NCBI GenBank assembly: GCA_947246015.1
Contig: CAMXQE010000014.1
Coordinates: 23,492 to 87,491, forward strand
Direction of reading: 5' to 3'
Source of the DNA: an uncultured Lachnospiraceae bacterium
GTDB lineage: Bacteria > Bacillota > Clostridia > Lachnospirales > Lachnospiraceae
DNA length: 64,000 bases
A model generated the notes under the pieces. That model searched no databases. It was not told the origin of the DNA and worked only from the letters and a program-made list of their open reading frames with translations. Of this stretch, positions 56,314 to 63,918 are shown piece after piece. Each line of letters opens with the position of its first letter. The stretch's first letter is position 1. A program made the position numbers and the translations under genes.

Positions 56314-56370
56314 GTAACAGTTCAGCCCAGGACTTTGCAGCCAGTGCAAAGTCCTGGGCCGAACTGTTAC
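56314..56370. repeat. 26-bp perfect-stem hairpin (element H)
   Basis: Left arm GTAACAGTTCAGCCCAGGAC plus TTTGCA pairs with the right arm over 26 bases with only one G-U, and a five-base loop GCCAG. It lies between two divergent genes, so it is not a terminator. It stands 12 bases upstream of the DUF4430 promoter. Related arms occur at 54535 and 52730. Confidence 0.85.
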
Positions 56371-56382
56371 AAATAATCCCTA

Positions 56383-56411
56383 TTGACGGAACATCCCTGA
56401 AAGTTTATGAT
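56383..56411 (+). promoter_or_regulatory. Promoter for the DUF4430/ECF-S unit
   Basis: TTGACG (56383-56388) and TATGAT (56406-56411) with a 17-base spacer, 75 bases from the ATG. Both match the sigma-A consensus at five of six positions. Confidence 0.75.
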
Positions 56412-56486
56412 AGAAACCGGATTGTCCGGAAGAAACAGCTTCCAAAGGCAATTTCCAAAAACAATCAGCAAAGGAGAACAAAGAAC

Positions 56487-56942
56487 ATGCAGAAAAAACA
56501 TACCAGAAAATCATCGGCGCTTATCTTTTGCATGGCGCTCATTATGTCTATGACGCTGTTTACCGCAGGCTGCGGCAGCAGCACGGACAGCGGAACGGAT
56601 TCCGCAGCCGGACAGGAAACGGATATCCAGGCTGACGGCGCCGTATTGGGGGAAGGCAGCACACAATTCGCACTGACCGTTGTGGATAAGGAAGGCAGCG
56701 AAACAAAACTGGAAATCCATACGGACAGGGAAACAGTAGGAGAAGCGCTGACAGAACTCGGAGTGATTGCCGGAGAAGAGAGCGAATACGGGCTTTATGT
56801 AAAGACCGTCAACGGCATAACTGTCGATTACGACAAAGACGGCGTATATTGGGCCTTTTATATCAACGGTGAATACGCACAGACAGGCGTTGATTCCACC
56901 ACCATAGCAGAAGATGACAGTTACTCATTCAGGGTGGAATGA
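56487..56942 (+). CDS. DUF4430 lipoprotein
   Basis: 151 residues. Signal peptide with lipobox TAGC (Cys about 29), then a Ser/Asp-rich linker and a C-terminal DUF4430 domain (DKDGVYWAFYINGEYAQTGV). DUF4430 proteins resemble the vitamin B12 intrinsic-factor fold and often accompany ECF transporters. It overlaps the next gene as ATGA, confirming one unit. A cobamide or other vitamin ligand is inferred from context only. Confidence 0.9.
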   Translation: MQKKHTRKSSALIFCMALIMSMTLFTAGCGSSTDSGTDSAAGQETDIQADGAVLGEGSTQFALTVVDKEGSETKLEIHTDRETVGEALTELGVIAGEESEYGLYVKTVNGITVDYDKDGVYWAFYINGEYAQTGVDSTTIAEDDSYSFRVE

Positions 56943-57463
56943 CCGTGAAGCTCACTGTCAGGGAAACCGCTGTATTTGCAATGCTCGGAGCCGTCATGTA
57001 TGTTTCCAAGATTATCATGGAATTTGCGCCCAACATCCACCTGCTGGGCGTATTTACCATCGCTTATACAGTTGTTTACCGTCAAAAAGCATTGTATCCC
57101 ATTTACATTTATGTCATTTTAAACGGGCTTTTCTCCGGTTTTGCGGCATGGTGGATTCCTTATCTGTACTTATGGACAGTTCTTTGGGGTATCGTTATGC
57201 TGCTCCCTCAGAAAATGCCGAAAAAAATACGGCCGCTTGTATACATGTCGGCATGTGCCGTACACGGCTTTCTGTTCGGAACCCTGTACGCACCGGTACA
57301 GGCCATACTGTATGGATTGAGCCTGCAAGGAACCATTTCATGGATTATAGCCGGACTGCCATGGGATTTTCTCCACGGCGTCAGCAATTTTTTCTGTGGA
57401 ATCTTAATCGTACCGATTATTACAGTCCTGAAGATTGCAGAAAAAAATACGGAACAAAGTTAA
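56939..57463 (+). CDS. ECF transporter S-component-like membrane protein
   Basis: 174 residues with five to six membrane segments (TVRETAVFAMLGAVMYVSKIIMEF start; WIIAGLPWDFLHGVSNFFCGIL end). Substrate-specific subunit of an energy-coupling-factor importer; the ATPase subunits must be elsewhere. Its overlap with the DUF4430 gene suggests that the lipoprotein feeds it a ligand. Confidence 0.88.
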   Translation: MTVKLTVRETAVFAMLGAVMYVSKIIMEFAPNIHLLGVFTIAYTVVYRQKALYPIYIYVILNGLFSGFAAWWIPYLYLWTVLWGIVMLLPQKMPKKIRPLVYMSACAVHGFLFGTLYAPVQAILYGLSLQGTISWIIAGLPWDFLHGVSNFFCGILIVPIITVLKIAEKNTEQS

Positions 57464-57508
57464 CCGGCTGCACCGGGGAGTCTAAAATCCCCAGAGCTGC
57501 CGGTTTTA
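57462..57508 (+). terminator. Terminator after the ECF-S gene
   Basis: AACCGGC pairs with GCCGGTT and encloses a CCGGGGA/TCCCC inner stem, followed by TTTAAC. It serves the plus-strand unit and, less well, the convergent cupin gene. Confidence 0.7.
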
Positions 57509-57541
57509 ACATAGAACCATACACTGCATTTCCATGGAATG

Positions 57542-57883
57542 TCATACAAATTCTTCGCGCATCGGTGAAAAAATATCCAAAAGAATCCCTTCTTCCAGAC
57601 AGACGCAGCCATGTTCCACACCATCTTTTTTCAACATACTGTCACCGGCGCATACTATCCTCTTTTCCCCTCCGATGGTGAACTCAAACTTCCCTGATAC
57701 CACATAAGTAATCTGCGTATGCGGATGATGGTGCAGCGCACCCTCCGCCCCTTTTTCAAAATGGTTCTCCACACACATCAATTCATCGGTATATCCCAAA
57801 ATCTTCCTTTGGACACCTTGCCCGCATCCCTCCATGTCAATATTACTGTTAAAATTCCATACCTGATTTTTTTCTGTTTTCAT
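57542..57883 (-). CDS. Cupin-domain protein
   Basis: 113 residues, single cupin with metal motifs GALHHHPHTQITYVVSGKFEF (about 50-70) and AGDSMLKKDGVEHGC. Small cupins bind sugars, acids or metals; this one has no linked partner. It is convergent with the ECF-S gene. Confidence 0.9.
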   Translation of the reverse strand: MKTEKNQVWNFNSNIDMEGCGQGVQRKILGYTDELMCVENHFEKGAEGALHHHPHTQITYVVSGKFEFTIGGEKRIVCAGDSMLKKDGVEHGCVCLEEGILLDIFSPMREEFV

Positions 57884-58002
57884 TCTGCCGCCTTTCTATT
57901 CTGGTTCTGCACCCATAAGTGTTTTCACATCTTTTTTGACCAATATATGAAATACCTCACTTCCCTGCATACCGACATTCATTAACTTCTCTTATTATAT
58001 TA

Positions 58003-58731
58003 TTATATCCCTAAAATGCTTGCGACAGCACAGACAGACATATTCTCATGTACTGCCAGCAAGATAATCATTTTATCTTCCACTTTTTTATAAACATGTA
58101 TAACCTCACCTTCAAAACATTGGTCTAAAAAATGAAGTTCAAATTCTCCAATTTGGAATCCATCCCAAAATTCACTGCTAAAAGCATTCAGAAACAAATC
58201 CACGTATTTCAGATTTGTCATATGCCCGCTTTTATCCAAATCCGTATACCTGACCTGATGTTCATATGCATACTCCATGCCATCTGTTTCTACTGGCAGC
58301 TTCTGAAAACCACACATGTCAAATTCTATTTGCTCCGATATATTTGCCGGAAAGTCAATCTCTTTAAGCCTGACCAATCTTTTTTTGGCAATATGATAAA
58401 GGCAGCTCTCTACACATCCCCTTGCACACTCTTCCCCATTTTGGGAAATGATCAGGTTCTGGCGCATAACTGCTGTCAGTTTTCCTTCCGGAATCCATGT
58501 TTTCATATGCAGCTTTTCGGTAAAATCTGCTTTTCTGCTCACATGAAGCTTATATTTTGTATACATCCAGACAAGCCCGTATTCTTCCGGAAGAGTATCA
58601 TTTCCTTTATGAATATTGTGCATATAATGGGTAGCCATATCCTGGAAATAATTCATATAGCCCCGCAGCCCTACATAACCGTCCCTGTCCGCCTCTCTGA
58701 ACTGTGGAAGATAATCTTTTTCAAGTACCAT
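58003..58731 (-). CDS. Acyl-ACP thioesterase (FatA-like) 2
   Basis: 242 residues, same family as the gene at 55452 but only distantly similar. Motif RYTDLDKSGHMTNLKYVD (about 180-197) replaces the usual NHHVNN, keeping Asp, His and Asn. GGAG precedes the ATG by seven bases. It starts 18 bases after the stop of the short GH43-like ORF. Confidence 0.88.
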   Translation of the reverse strand: MVLEKDYLPQFREADRDGYVGLRGYMNYFQDMATHYMHNIHKGNDTLPEEYGLVWMYTKYKLHVSRKADFTEKLHMKTWIPEGKLTAVMRQNLIISQNGEECARGCVESCLYHIAKKRLVRLKEIDFPANISEQIEFDMCGFQKLPVETDGMEYAYEHQVRYTDLDKSGHMTNLKYVDLFLNAFSSEFWDGFQIGEFELHFLDQCFEGEVIHVYKKVEDKMIILLAVHENMSVCAVASILGI

Positions 58732-58748
58732 ACCGCATCTCCATTTCT

Positions 58749-58904
58749 CTACTCATTCAACGTCTTCATTACCTGTTTGCAACGATATTTCCTTTTAGGG
58801 TTCAAATCCTCCGGCGCTTCAGGCAGAATGCCAAACACATGCGGCTCCCCATCCGGCACATACTCAAAAGATGGCAAATATGGATTGTAAACCTGCTTTT
58901 TCAA
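58749..58904 (-). pseudogene. 51-codon ORF with a GH43-like N-terminus
   Basis: A TTG start has a perfect AGGAGG site eight bases upstream. The product begins LKKQVYN then NPYLPSFEYVPDGEPHVF, which is the characteristic start of GH43 beta-xylosidase/arabinofuranosidase proteins. After 25 residues it ends with an unrelated tail (ILPEAPEDLNPKRKYRCKQ). The usual enzyme has more than 300 residues, so this is probably what is left after a large internal deletion, though a translated small peptide is possible. Confidence 0.55.
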
Positions 58905-59054
58905 TGCACTTTCCTCCTGTTATTTTTACATATGCTTTGCAATGCAGACACAGCCACTTCCCAAATCTGCTTCTATATCAACAGCATATACAATAATGAT
59001 TAAAATTTCAAGACATATGTTTAACCACTGCATACTATGTCTTCTGCTGACTTC

Positions 59055-59190
59055 TCACAGTTCCAAAAACTTCATAAGTTCCAGAACACTTATTTCCAGT
59101 GCGTCCGCCAATGATTCAAGAGTGTTAATATCGGGAAAACCTATTCCCCGTTTTCACCGACTTACTGCTTTATCGGTTATTTGTAGCTTT
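59055..59190 (-). pseudogene. XRE regulator remnant with a nonsense codon
   Basis: The frame reads LKLQITDKAVSR, then a stop, then KRGIGFPDINTLESLADALE. Intact relatives have Trp at that point (AVSKWERG), so TGG has become TGA. About 45 C-terminal codons of the helix-turn-helix remain; upstream coding is lost. Confidence 0.75.
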
Positions 59191-59252
59191 AATGCTTATA
59201 GATAAAGTAATGCTTAATGCCGTTTCTTTCCGGCAAATGAAAATTCAAAATT

Positions 59253-59816
59253 TTATTCAAATATCATCATCACCTGATTATACTTTAACTCATAAAATTT
59301 TTTGCTTTGACTGGATAATTTTTGATAGCTGCGCTCAAGCTTTTTTTTCACAAAAACTTTACCAGTTTCAATATCCAATCCTCTTTTAACATAGGCTAAA
59401 TATAATAAACCGGGTACATTATCAAAATGAGAAATCGCATCTGCATCTGCAACACACACTTCTTCAAGTGTCAGCTTATCATGTTCTACACTTCCTCTAT
59501 GATTGAATATGCATTTTTGAACTCTTTCAATTTTACAATCTTCATAATCAAAAGAGCTTAACAGCTCCTTAGCAATTTGCGCTCCATAAATGTGATGATT
59601 CTCATATAAGCTATAATCTGTTATCGAAGCTATGTCGTGTAACCATGAAGCAATAATAACTATTTCGATGTCTGCACCATATTGTTTAGCCAATAGTTCC
59701 GCATTTTTTACAACTGATTCAATATGGTAATAACATCCCATTCCGAAGAAATTCGTCGGTAATTTGCACCTTCTTTCTATTTCACTATGCAAAAGGTCTA
59801 TAATATCTTCTCTCAT
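59253..59816 (-). CDS. HD-domain phosphohydrolase
   Basis: 187 residues. HD motifs HIESVVKNAELLAKQYGADIEI (first His) and SWLHDIASI (His-Asp), then HHIYGAQIAKE. Typical single-domain HD protein that hydrolyses nucleotides or phosphoesters. GGAGG is four to five bases from the ATG. AT-rich like its neighbours. Confidence 0.88.
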   Translation of the reverse strand: MREDIIDLLHSEIERRCKLPTNFFGMGCYYHIESVVKNAELLAKQYGADIEIVIIASWLHDIASITDYSLYENHHIYGAQIAKELLSSFDYEDCKIERVQKCIFNHRGSVEHDKLTLEEVCVADADAISHFDNVPGLLYLAYVKRGLDIETGKVFVKKKLERSYQKLSSQSKKFYELKYNQVMMIFE

Positions 59817-60084
59817 TTTCCCTCCAAATTACGTTTTGTTGAATAGTTCAATGCAGATATTTTACTACAGGCACACTCGCAATTCTATTAAATTTTGCTT
59901 CATCTTCTTTTGTCCTGTTTCGTTCAATCATCATCTGGCTTGCCCGGTTCCTCTTTCGCTGTGATTGTTCCATGCCCGTCGGTCTGCCTTATCTCAACTT
60001 CGGACTGGCTTATACGACTACTCCTGTTACCGATCTGCCGTAAGATATCTTTTCTATGACCGGAACATACTTTTCCATATTTTC

Positions 60085-60168
60085 TTAACTATCTAAACAA
60101 CTCAGGCATTCAGACTCCCGCATTAAAAGCACATCCAGCACCACATTCGTATCAATTAATATTTTCAT
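60085..60168 (-). pseudogene. PIN-domain toxin N-terminal fragment
   Basis: 27 codons: MKILIDTNVVLDVLLMRE, the typical PIN (VapC-like) start with the first active-site Asp, then an abrupt unrelated end. The ATG overlaps the stop of the preceding antitoxin-like frame, as in intact modules. The rest of the toxin has been lost. Confidence 0.75.
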
Positions 60169-60503
60169 ATTTTTGCAGCCTTTCCTCCCCCAATTCCGAT
60201 AAGGACATATCTGTGTAGGGAACTGTCCCTATCAGCGATTCAATTGCACTTTCTATATCTGCAGCCGTCTTCTGTATTTCTGCAGGCGCTTTCTTCAATT
60301 TCACAAAATAACAAACTGATTTTTTCCAGTACAGCTTCAAATACGCAAAGGACAATCGCTGATAATTCTTTACCCTGTTTTACCGGAAGCTGAATCATAT
60401 TATCACGCAGCCCATTTATAAGCTCTATAGAATACTCCAGTTTATCCATACTCCTTAAATCCACCATATGGCTGCTGCCACAAGTAAAACAATTCATATT
60501 CAA
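60152..60503 (-). pseudogene. Fused and frameshifted antitoxin remnant
   Basis: The first about 15 residues (MNMNCFTCGSSHMVD) look like a YgiT-type zinc-finger start. Then comes an antitoxin-like DKLEYSIELINGLRD, and after a frame change near 60350 the ending GTVPYTDMSLSELGEERLQKYENIN, typical of antitoxins paired with PIN toxins. Two frames (60503 to 60240 and 60355 to 60152) must be joined to read it. It is likely a recombination scar of two modules. Confidence 0.55.
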
Positions 60504-60583
60504 CGCCCCTTTCTTGTTTTAAAATCAGCTTCCCATTCGTCAAAACTCGGATAATACGCCGTTATGACATGCAAATCTCTTAT
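60500..60583 (-). pseudogene. DUF4258 toxin-like C-terminal fragment
   Basis: About 27 codons reading LHVITAYYPSFDEWEADFKT then RKGR and a stop. This matches the end of DUF4258 proteins, which are usually followed by a YgiT-type zinc-finger protein, as is the case here. The N-terminal part is missing. Confidence 0.6.
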
Positions 60584-60763
60584 TTATGCCCATTTGAAGC
60601 ATTTTCAAATTGACCTGTGAATTGACCTGTCCATTAAAAAAATACCTCAAAATCCAGATTTTTTCAGTAAAAAGCTTTTTCCCGACCAATCAGGAAAATT
60701 TCATCCCCAAAGACACCGCATCCGCCAAAACCGTACGAACACTGGATTTTCAGACAACAGAAA

Positions 60764-60788
60764 ACCCGGCAGACTAATTCTGCCGGGT
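60764..60788 (-). terminator. Terminator next to the tRNA fragment
   Basis: ACCCGGCAGA pairs perfectly with TCTGCCGGGT across a five-base loop and is followed on the minus strand by TTTTCTG. It lies just beyond the 3' end of the tRNA-Gln fragment and is probably that tRNA's original terminator. Confidence 0.9.
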
Positions 60789-60795
60789 CTCATTC

Positions 60796-60845
60796 GCCGG
60801 GCTATAAGGATTCGAACCCTGAAATGACAGAGTCAGAGTCCGTTA
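60796..60845 (-). pseudogene. tRNA-Gln(CTG) 3' half
   Basis: Minus strand: anticodon arm ACGGA-CTCTGAC-TCTGT with CTG anticodon, variable loop, T-arm CAGGG-TTCGAAT-CCTTA and the acceptor strand to GCCCGGC. The D arm and 5' acceptor strand are absent upstream, and the T stem has a mismatch. It fits a 3' tRNA fragment left at an integration site. Confidence 0.7.
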
Positions 60846-60935
60846 GTCATGGTCAGTTTTTCCTTGATTTTATGCGGTTTCCGCAGTGTGTTTCCGCGCA
60901 ATTTACCTATGGATTGACCTATCAACTAAATATTT

Positions 60936-61268
60936 TTACTCCTGCTTCTCCGATACCTTTATAATTTCATTCCCTAAATATCTCTCCACTTTATTGACAA
61001 TATATTCTGCATTATCAATCTGCTGTTTCGTTTCCTCCCTGCCTGCAATGTAAAAATCATCATAATCAGATACGTTTCTTATTTGCTCCGCCTTCGCTAT
61101 TTTTTGATAATCCTCTATTGTAAAGCTTCCATCCCCTTTATGGATAAAAATATAATTAAACTGTTTTAATCCGCCATTATGTGTAGAAACTTCCATTTCT
61201 GCTGTCGCCAACAATGCCTTAATACTTTTTTCCATTGCATAAAACGCCCTGCTATATGTTCTATCCAT
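60936..61268 (-). CDS. HEPN-domain protein, shortened
   Basis: 110 residues. RAFYAMEKSIKALLATAEMEVSTHNG (about 7-32) and SDYDDFYIAGREETKQQIDNAEYIV are clear HEPN elements. The usual first helix before YYA is missing and the R-x4-6-H nuclease motif is not seen. The start overlaps the MntA-type gene by eight bases, as in intact MNT/HEPN modules. It may be an inactive toxin. Confidence 0.8.
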   Translation of the reverse strand: MDRTYSRAFYAMEKSIKALLATAEMEVSTHNGGLKQFNYIFIHKGDGSFTIEDYQKIAKAEQIRNVSDYDDFYIAGREETKQQIDNAEYIVNKVERYLGNEIIKVSEKQE

Positions 61269-61614
61269 ACAATACTTCCCCTTCTCTATCTATATTTCTA
61301 AAATATCCATACCATTCTCTTTTTTCAACAAACTCATTGTATGGTAAGCTGACAAAATTAACGATAGCAAAATACTTCATGGCGAACTCAGATGCGATTT
61401 TTGCCAATATATCATCATACTTTTTCGCCTCTATGCGGCTACATCTCATAAGAAGAGCAATATCTATATCTGAATCCTGCGTGTAATCCCCTCTTGCACA
61501 AGATCCATATAGAATCACTTCCACCAAATCAGCGCCTATAAGCTTTTTTACCATTTCAGTTACTTCCACTTTTACATGGTTTATCGTTTCAGAATTTAGA
61601 GCTAAATTTTCCAT
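61261..61614 (-). CDS. MntA-type minimal nucleotidyltransferase antitoxin
   Basis: 117 residues. Active-site motif YGSCARGDYTQDSDIDIALLM (about 37-57), G-S-x-x-R-G and D-x-D. In MNT/HEPN systems this protein AMPylates and silences the HEPN toxin. ATG 61614 with GGAG ten bases upstream is used over one 12 codons earlier. Confidence 0.88.
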   Translation of the reverse strand: MENLALNSETINHVKVEVTEMVKKLIGADLVEVILYGSCARGDYTQDSDIDIALLMRCSRIEAKKYDDILAKIASEFAMKYFAIVNFVSLPYNEFVEKREWYGYFRNIDREGEVLYG

Positions 61615-61791
61615 TCTTTTTCCACTCCGCAGACTTCTATTTGAGGTCATTTGCCTGACTTTGCTTTTAAATTATTATACACATTTTTTCCGACAATTAC
61701 AATAAAGTACTAATTTCCCTACTGTCAAATAAAAGGTAATCATGGCAGAAAAAATGTTGTATAAACGCAACGGATAAGCGAGGTAATGAAC

Positions 61792-62222
61792 ATGGGAAAA
61801 ATGATAGTGCTGACGTTTGAGGACAGTGAGGAAACAGTCTTTCAGAGGGCGGTTTCGCTCTTGGCTGACGAATTACGGATTGAGGTGGTGCAACAATCCG
61901 TTTCTCCGTCTGTTTTGTCCTTTCATGGATTGGAAATATGGCAACATCAGCGCAGGGTGTACGGGATAGGAGAGATGTGCTTCTTACCCGTCTTGAGTAC
62001 GGTACGCTTGTCTTTCTTGCGTCCAGTCCGAACAGGGTATTCACGCAGTCGCAAATATTTGAAGCTGTTTGGAGCATGGAAAGCGATAGCTGTCATTCAA
62101 GCGTTGTAAATGTGATATATAACTTGCGGAAAAAGATTGAGCCGGACAGTAACAACCCGACTTATCTGAAAACAGTGTTAGGCATTGGGTACAAGTTCAG
62201 TGCTGACAATACGGGAGAGTGA
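61792..62222 (+). pseudogene. OmpR-type winged-helix protein with a frameshift
   Basis: First frame gives GKMIVLTFEDS to SFHGLEIWQHQRRVY; a one-base shift near 61966 leads into RDRRDVLLTRLEYGTLVFLA and VFTQSQIFEAVWSMES, ending LKTVLGIGYKFSADN. That is a complete Trans_reg_C domain in two frames without a receiver domain. It may be a real mutation or a sequencing error. Confidence 0.75.
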
Positions 62223-62254
62223 CATATATACTTGTGCTGTCTGATTTTGGTAAA

Positions 62255-62291
62255 AACAGCGGTAAAACTGTGATAGATTTACCGCTGTTTG
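62255..62291 (+). terminator. Terminator after the winged-helix pseudogene
   Basis: AAACAGCGGTAAA pairs perfectly with TTTACCGCTGTTT across an 11-base loop, then GACGTTGCTTTGTTT with broken T-runs. It may serve both directions. Confidence 0.65.
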
Positions 62292-62339
62292 ACGTTGCTT
62301 TGTTTATAATTATTATCTGATTTTGAACTTGCGTTATTA

Positions 62340-62597
62340 TTACTTTTTCAGGAAATCGCTAAATTCTTTCAATTCTTTTTTTGTATCTTCTGAAAGCCTG
62401 TTATACTCTATATCACGAATTGCTCCCTCTAATGTATATAAATGCACAAGACACACATTCGGGTATTTCTGCTTTAATCTAAGAAATGCGTCTTTTGCGC
62501 CTATCATTATAAGTTTTTCAGAAGATTCGATACCAACAGATGTTAGCTTTTTCTCCATTTCTTTACCAATATTCATCATTGATGTTAATTCAGACAT
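62340..62597 (-). CDS. TfoX C-terminal-type helix-hairpin-helix protein
   Basis: 85 residues: NIGKEMEKKLTSVGIESSEKLIMIGAKDAF and RLKQKYPNVCLVHLYTLEGAIR match the C-terminal domain of TfoX/Sxy. No N-terminal domain, as in many Firmicutes proteins. Function unknown; competence links are not shown for the short form. Confidence 0.85.
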   Translation of the reverse strand: MSELTSMMNIGKEMEKKLTSVGIESSEKLIMIGAKDAFLRLKQKYPNVCLVHLYTLEGAIRDIEYNRLSEDTKKELKEFSDFLKK

Positions 62598-62649
62598 AAT
62601 TATCTCCGCCTTTTTACGATTTGCATATTCCTACAAACGGGAAGTTAAA

Positions 62650-62844
62650 CTACTGAGCATCCTTTTTGTTTTTCACGTTTACCAATAACTGCGTCATGCA
62701 TAAACAGAATAAGCCAATCCCAGCTATCGTACTTTCGTAGTCTATAATGTCCATTATGATAAGAATAATACTTGCAATCACTCCTATCGCAGAACAAATA
62801 AAAGCAACATCTGTGCCCGTGATAGTTTTCTTTTCCTTCATCAT
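62650..62844 (-). CDS. Small two-helix membrane protein
   Basis: 64 residues with two hydrophobic segments (VAFICSAIGVIASIILIIM and STIAGIGLFCLCMTQLLV) and charged ends. GGAGG is seven bases from the ATG. No family recognised. Between TfoX-like and DUF6061-like genes of the AT-rich region. Confidence 0.7.
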   Translation of the reverse strand: MMKEKKTITGTDVAFICSAIGVIASIILIIMDIIDYESTIAGIGLFCLCMTQLLVNVKNKKDAQ

Positions 62845-63134
62845 GTTTTATCCTCCAAATCCTGATTGTGATTTGATGATTTTCAAGTGAAACATTAGCT
62901 GTTATATTTTGTTATTAAAATCTCCGCTAACCCTTGAAAACACTAAATTTGTCGCAGGTGAACTTTCCCTTAAAGTTTCCCTCGTGTTACACCTTCCCAC
63001 AGGACATTACGAATCCTAATAAGGGAAAAAATGAGGGAAACAAAATCACATAAAACATTATAACACAAAATATACGGGAATTGGTAAACTGATTGAAATG
63101 CTTTCAAAAAATCAATGAAAAGAGGACAGATAAA

Positions 63135-63374
63135 ATGAATATGATTTACGCAACATACAATATCCACCATAACAGCATTGACGTATACACCCATGCAGGT
63201 TACTTCTTACGGATAGACTGCAATAAAGCAGAGGATGGATTGAAAACTACTCCCTGTTCAGAATGTGCCTTAAATGCTTTGGCAATAGATGAACCTCTTG
63301 AATATGTAAGATTGTATCTTGAAGGAAATATGCAAATGTGGGTGGATGCGGAAGATTCTCTGGATTTATGGTAA
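63135..63374 (+). CDS. DUF6061-like small protein
   Basis: 79 residues: MNMIYATYNIHHNSIDVYTH, then LRIDCNKAED and PLEYVRLYLEGNMQMWV, resembling DUF6061 proteins in length and ending. ATG 63135 with GAGG nine bases upstream is used rather than one 14 codons earlier. Such proteins occur in mobile elements of gut Firmicutes; no function is known. Confidence 0.65.
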   Translation: MNMIYATYNIHHNSIDVYTHAGYFLRIDCNKAEDGLKTTPCSECALNALAIDEPLEYVRLYLEGNMQMWVDAEDSLDLW

Positions 63375-63391
63375 AATATCATTTAATACAA

Positions 63392-63420
63392 CCTTTCCCA
63401 CAGTATAGCTATGGGGAAGG
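63392..63420. terminator. Terminator between the DUF6061-like and NUDIX genes
   Basis: CCTTTCCCA pairs with TGGGGAAGG (one G-U) around an 11-base loop, placed between convergent genes four bases before the NUDIX stop. Confidence 0.7.
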
Positions 63421-63423
63421 TAA

Positions 63424-63918
63424 TCAATCGACAATTACTTGTTGAAAATTTTTTGTCCAATCAATAATTATTTGTTTATCGTATTTATTAATATTATCAG
63501 GTAGATTTGTTTTATCAAAAAACCTATGTTCCAGTGCTTCTTCTGTATTATTTTGTATTTCCCCACTATACGCAGTTGTCTTAAAAATGATACCCGTTCC
63601 ACAGCAAATGTCTCCATTCGGATAAGTGATAATTCTATCCTCACCTGAATAAATACCAAACAATGTCAGTTCTTTTATTTCAATTCCGGCTTCCTCAAAT
63701 GCTTCTCTTTTTACCGTTTCTATAAATTTTTCCCCAATCTCCATAGAACCGCCAATGATTGCCCAAAGTCCATTATCGCGTCGCTTTTGAAGTAATATTT
63801 CCCCTTTGTCGTTTTCAATAATAACTCCGCACCCTATTGTCCTAAGCGGCGCATGTCCTACTACTTTACGCATCTCTGCTATATAATTTCCTCTATACTT
63901 TGCTATAATATCTTTCAT
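63424..63918 (-). CDS. NUDIX hydrolase
   Basis: 164 residues with a full Nudix box GGSMEIGEKFIETVKREAFEEAG (residues split about 52-74; G-x5-E-x7-REAFEEAG). Hydrolyses nucleoside diphosphate derivatives. ATG 63918 (MKDIIAKY) has AAGGA 12 bases upstream; ATG 63930 would have it adjacent. Confidence 0.9.
   Translation of the reverse strand: MKDIIAKYRGNYIAEMRKVVGHAPLRTIGCGVIIENDKGEILLQKRRDNGLWAIIGGSMEIGEKFIETVKREAFEEAGIEIKELTLFGIYSGEDRIITYPNGDICCGTGIIFKTTAYSGEIQNNTEEALEHRFFDKTNLPDNINKYDKQIIIDWTKNFQQVIVD

Noticed and set aside
56314..56370. 26-bp hairpin as a transcription terminator
   Set aside because: It lies upstream of two divergent genes and has no T-run on either side.
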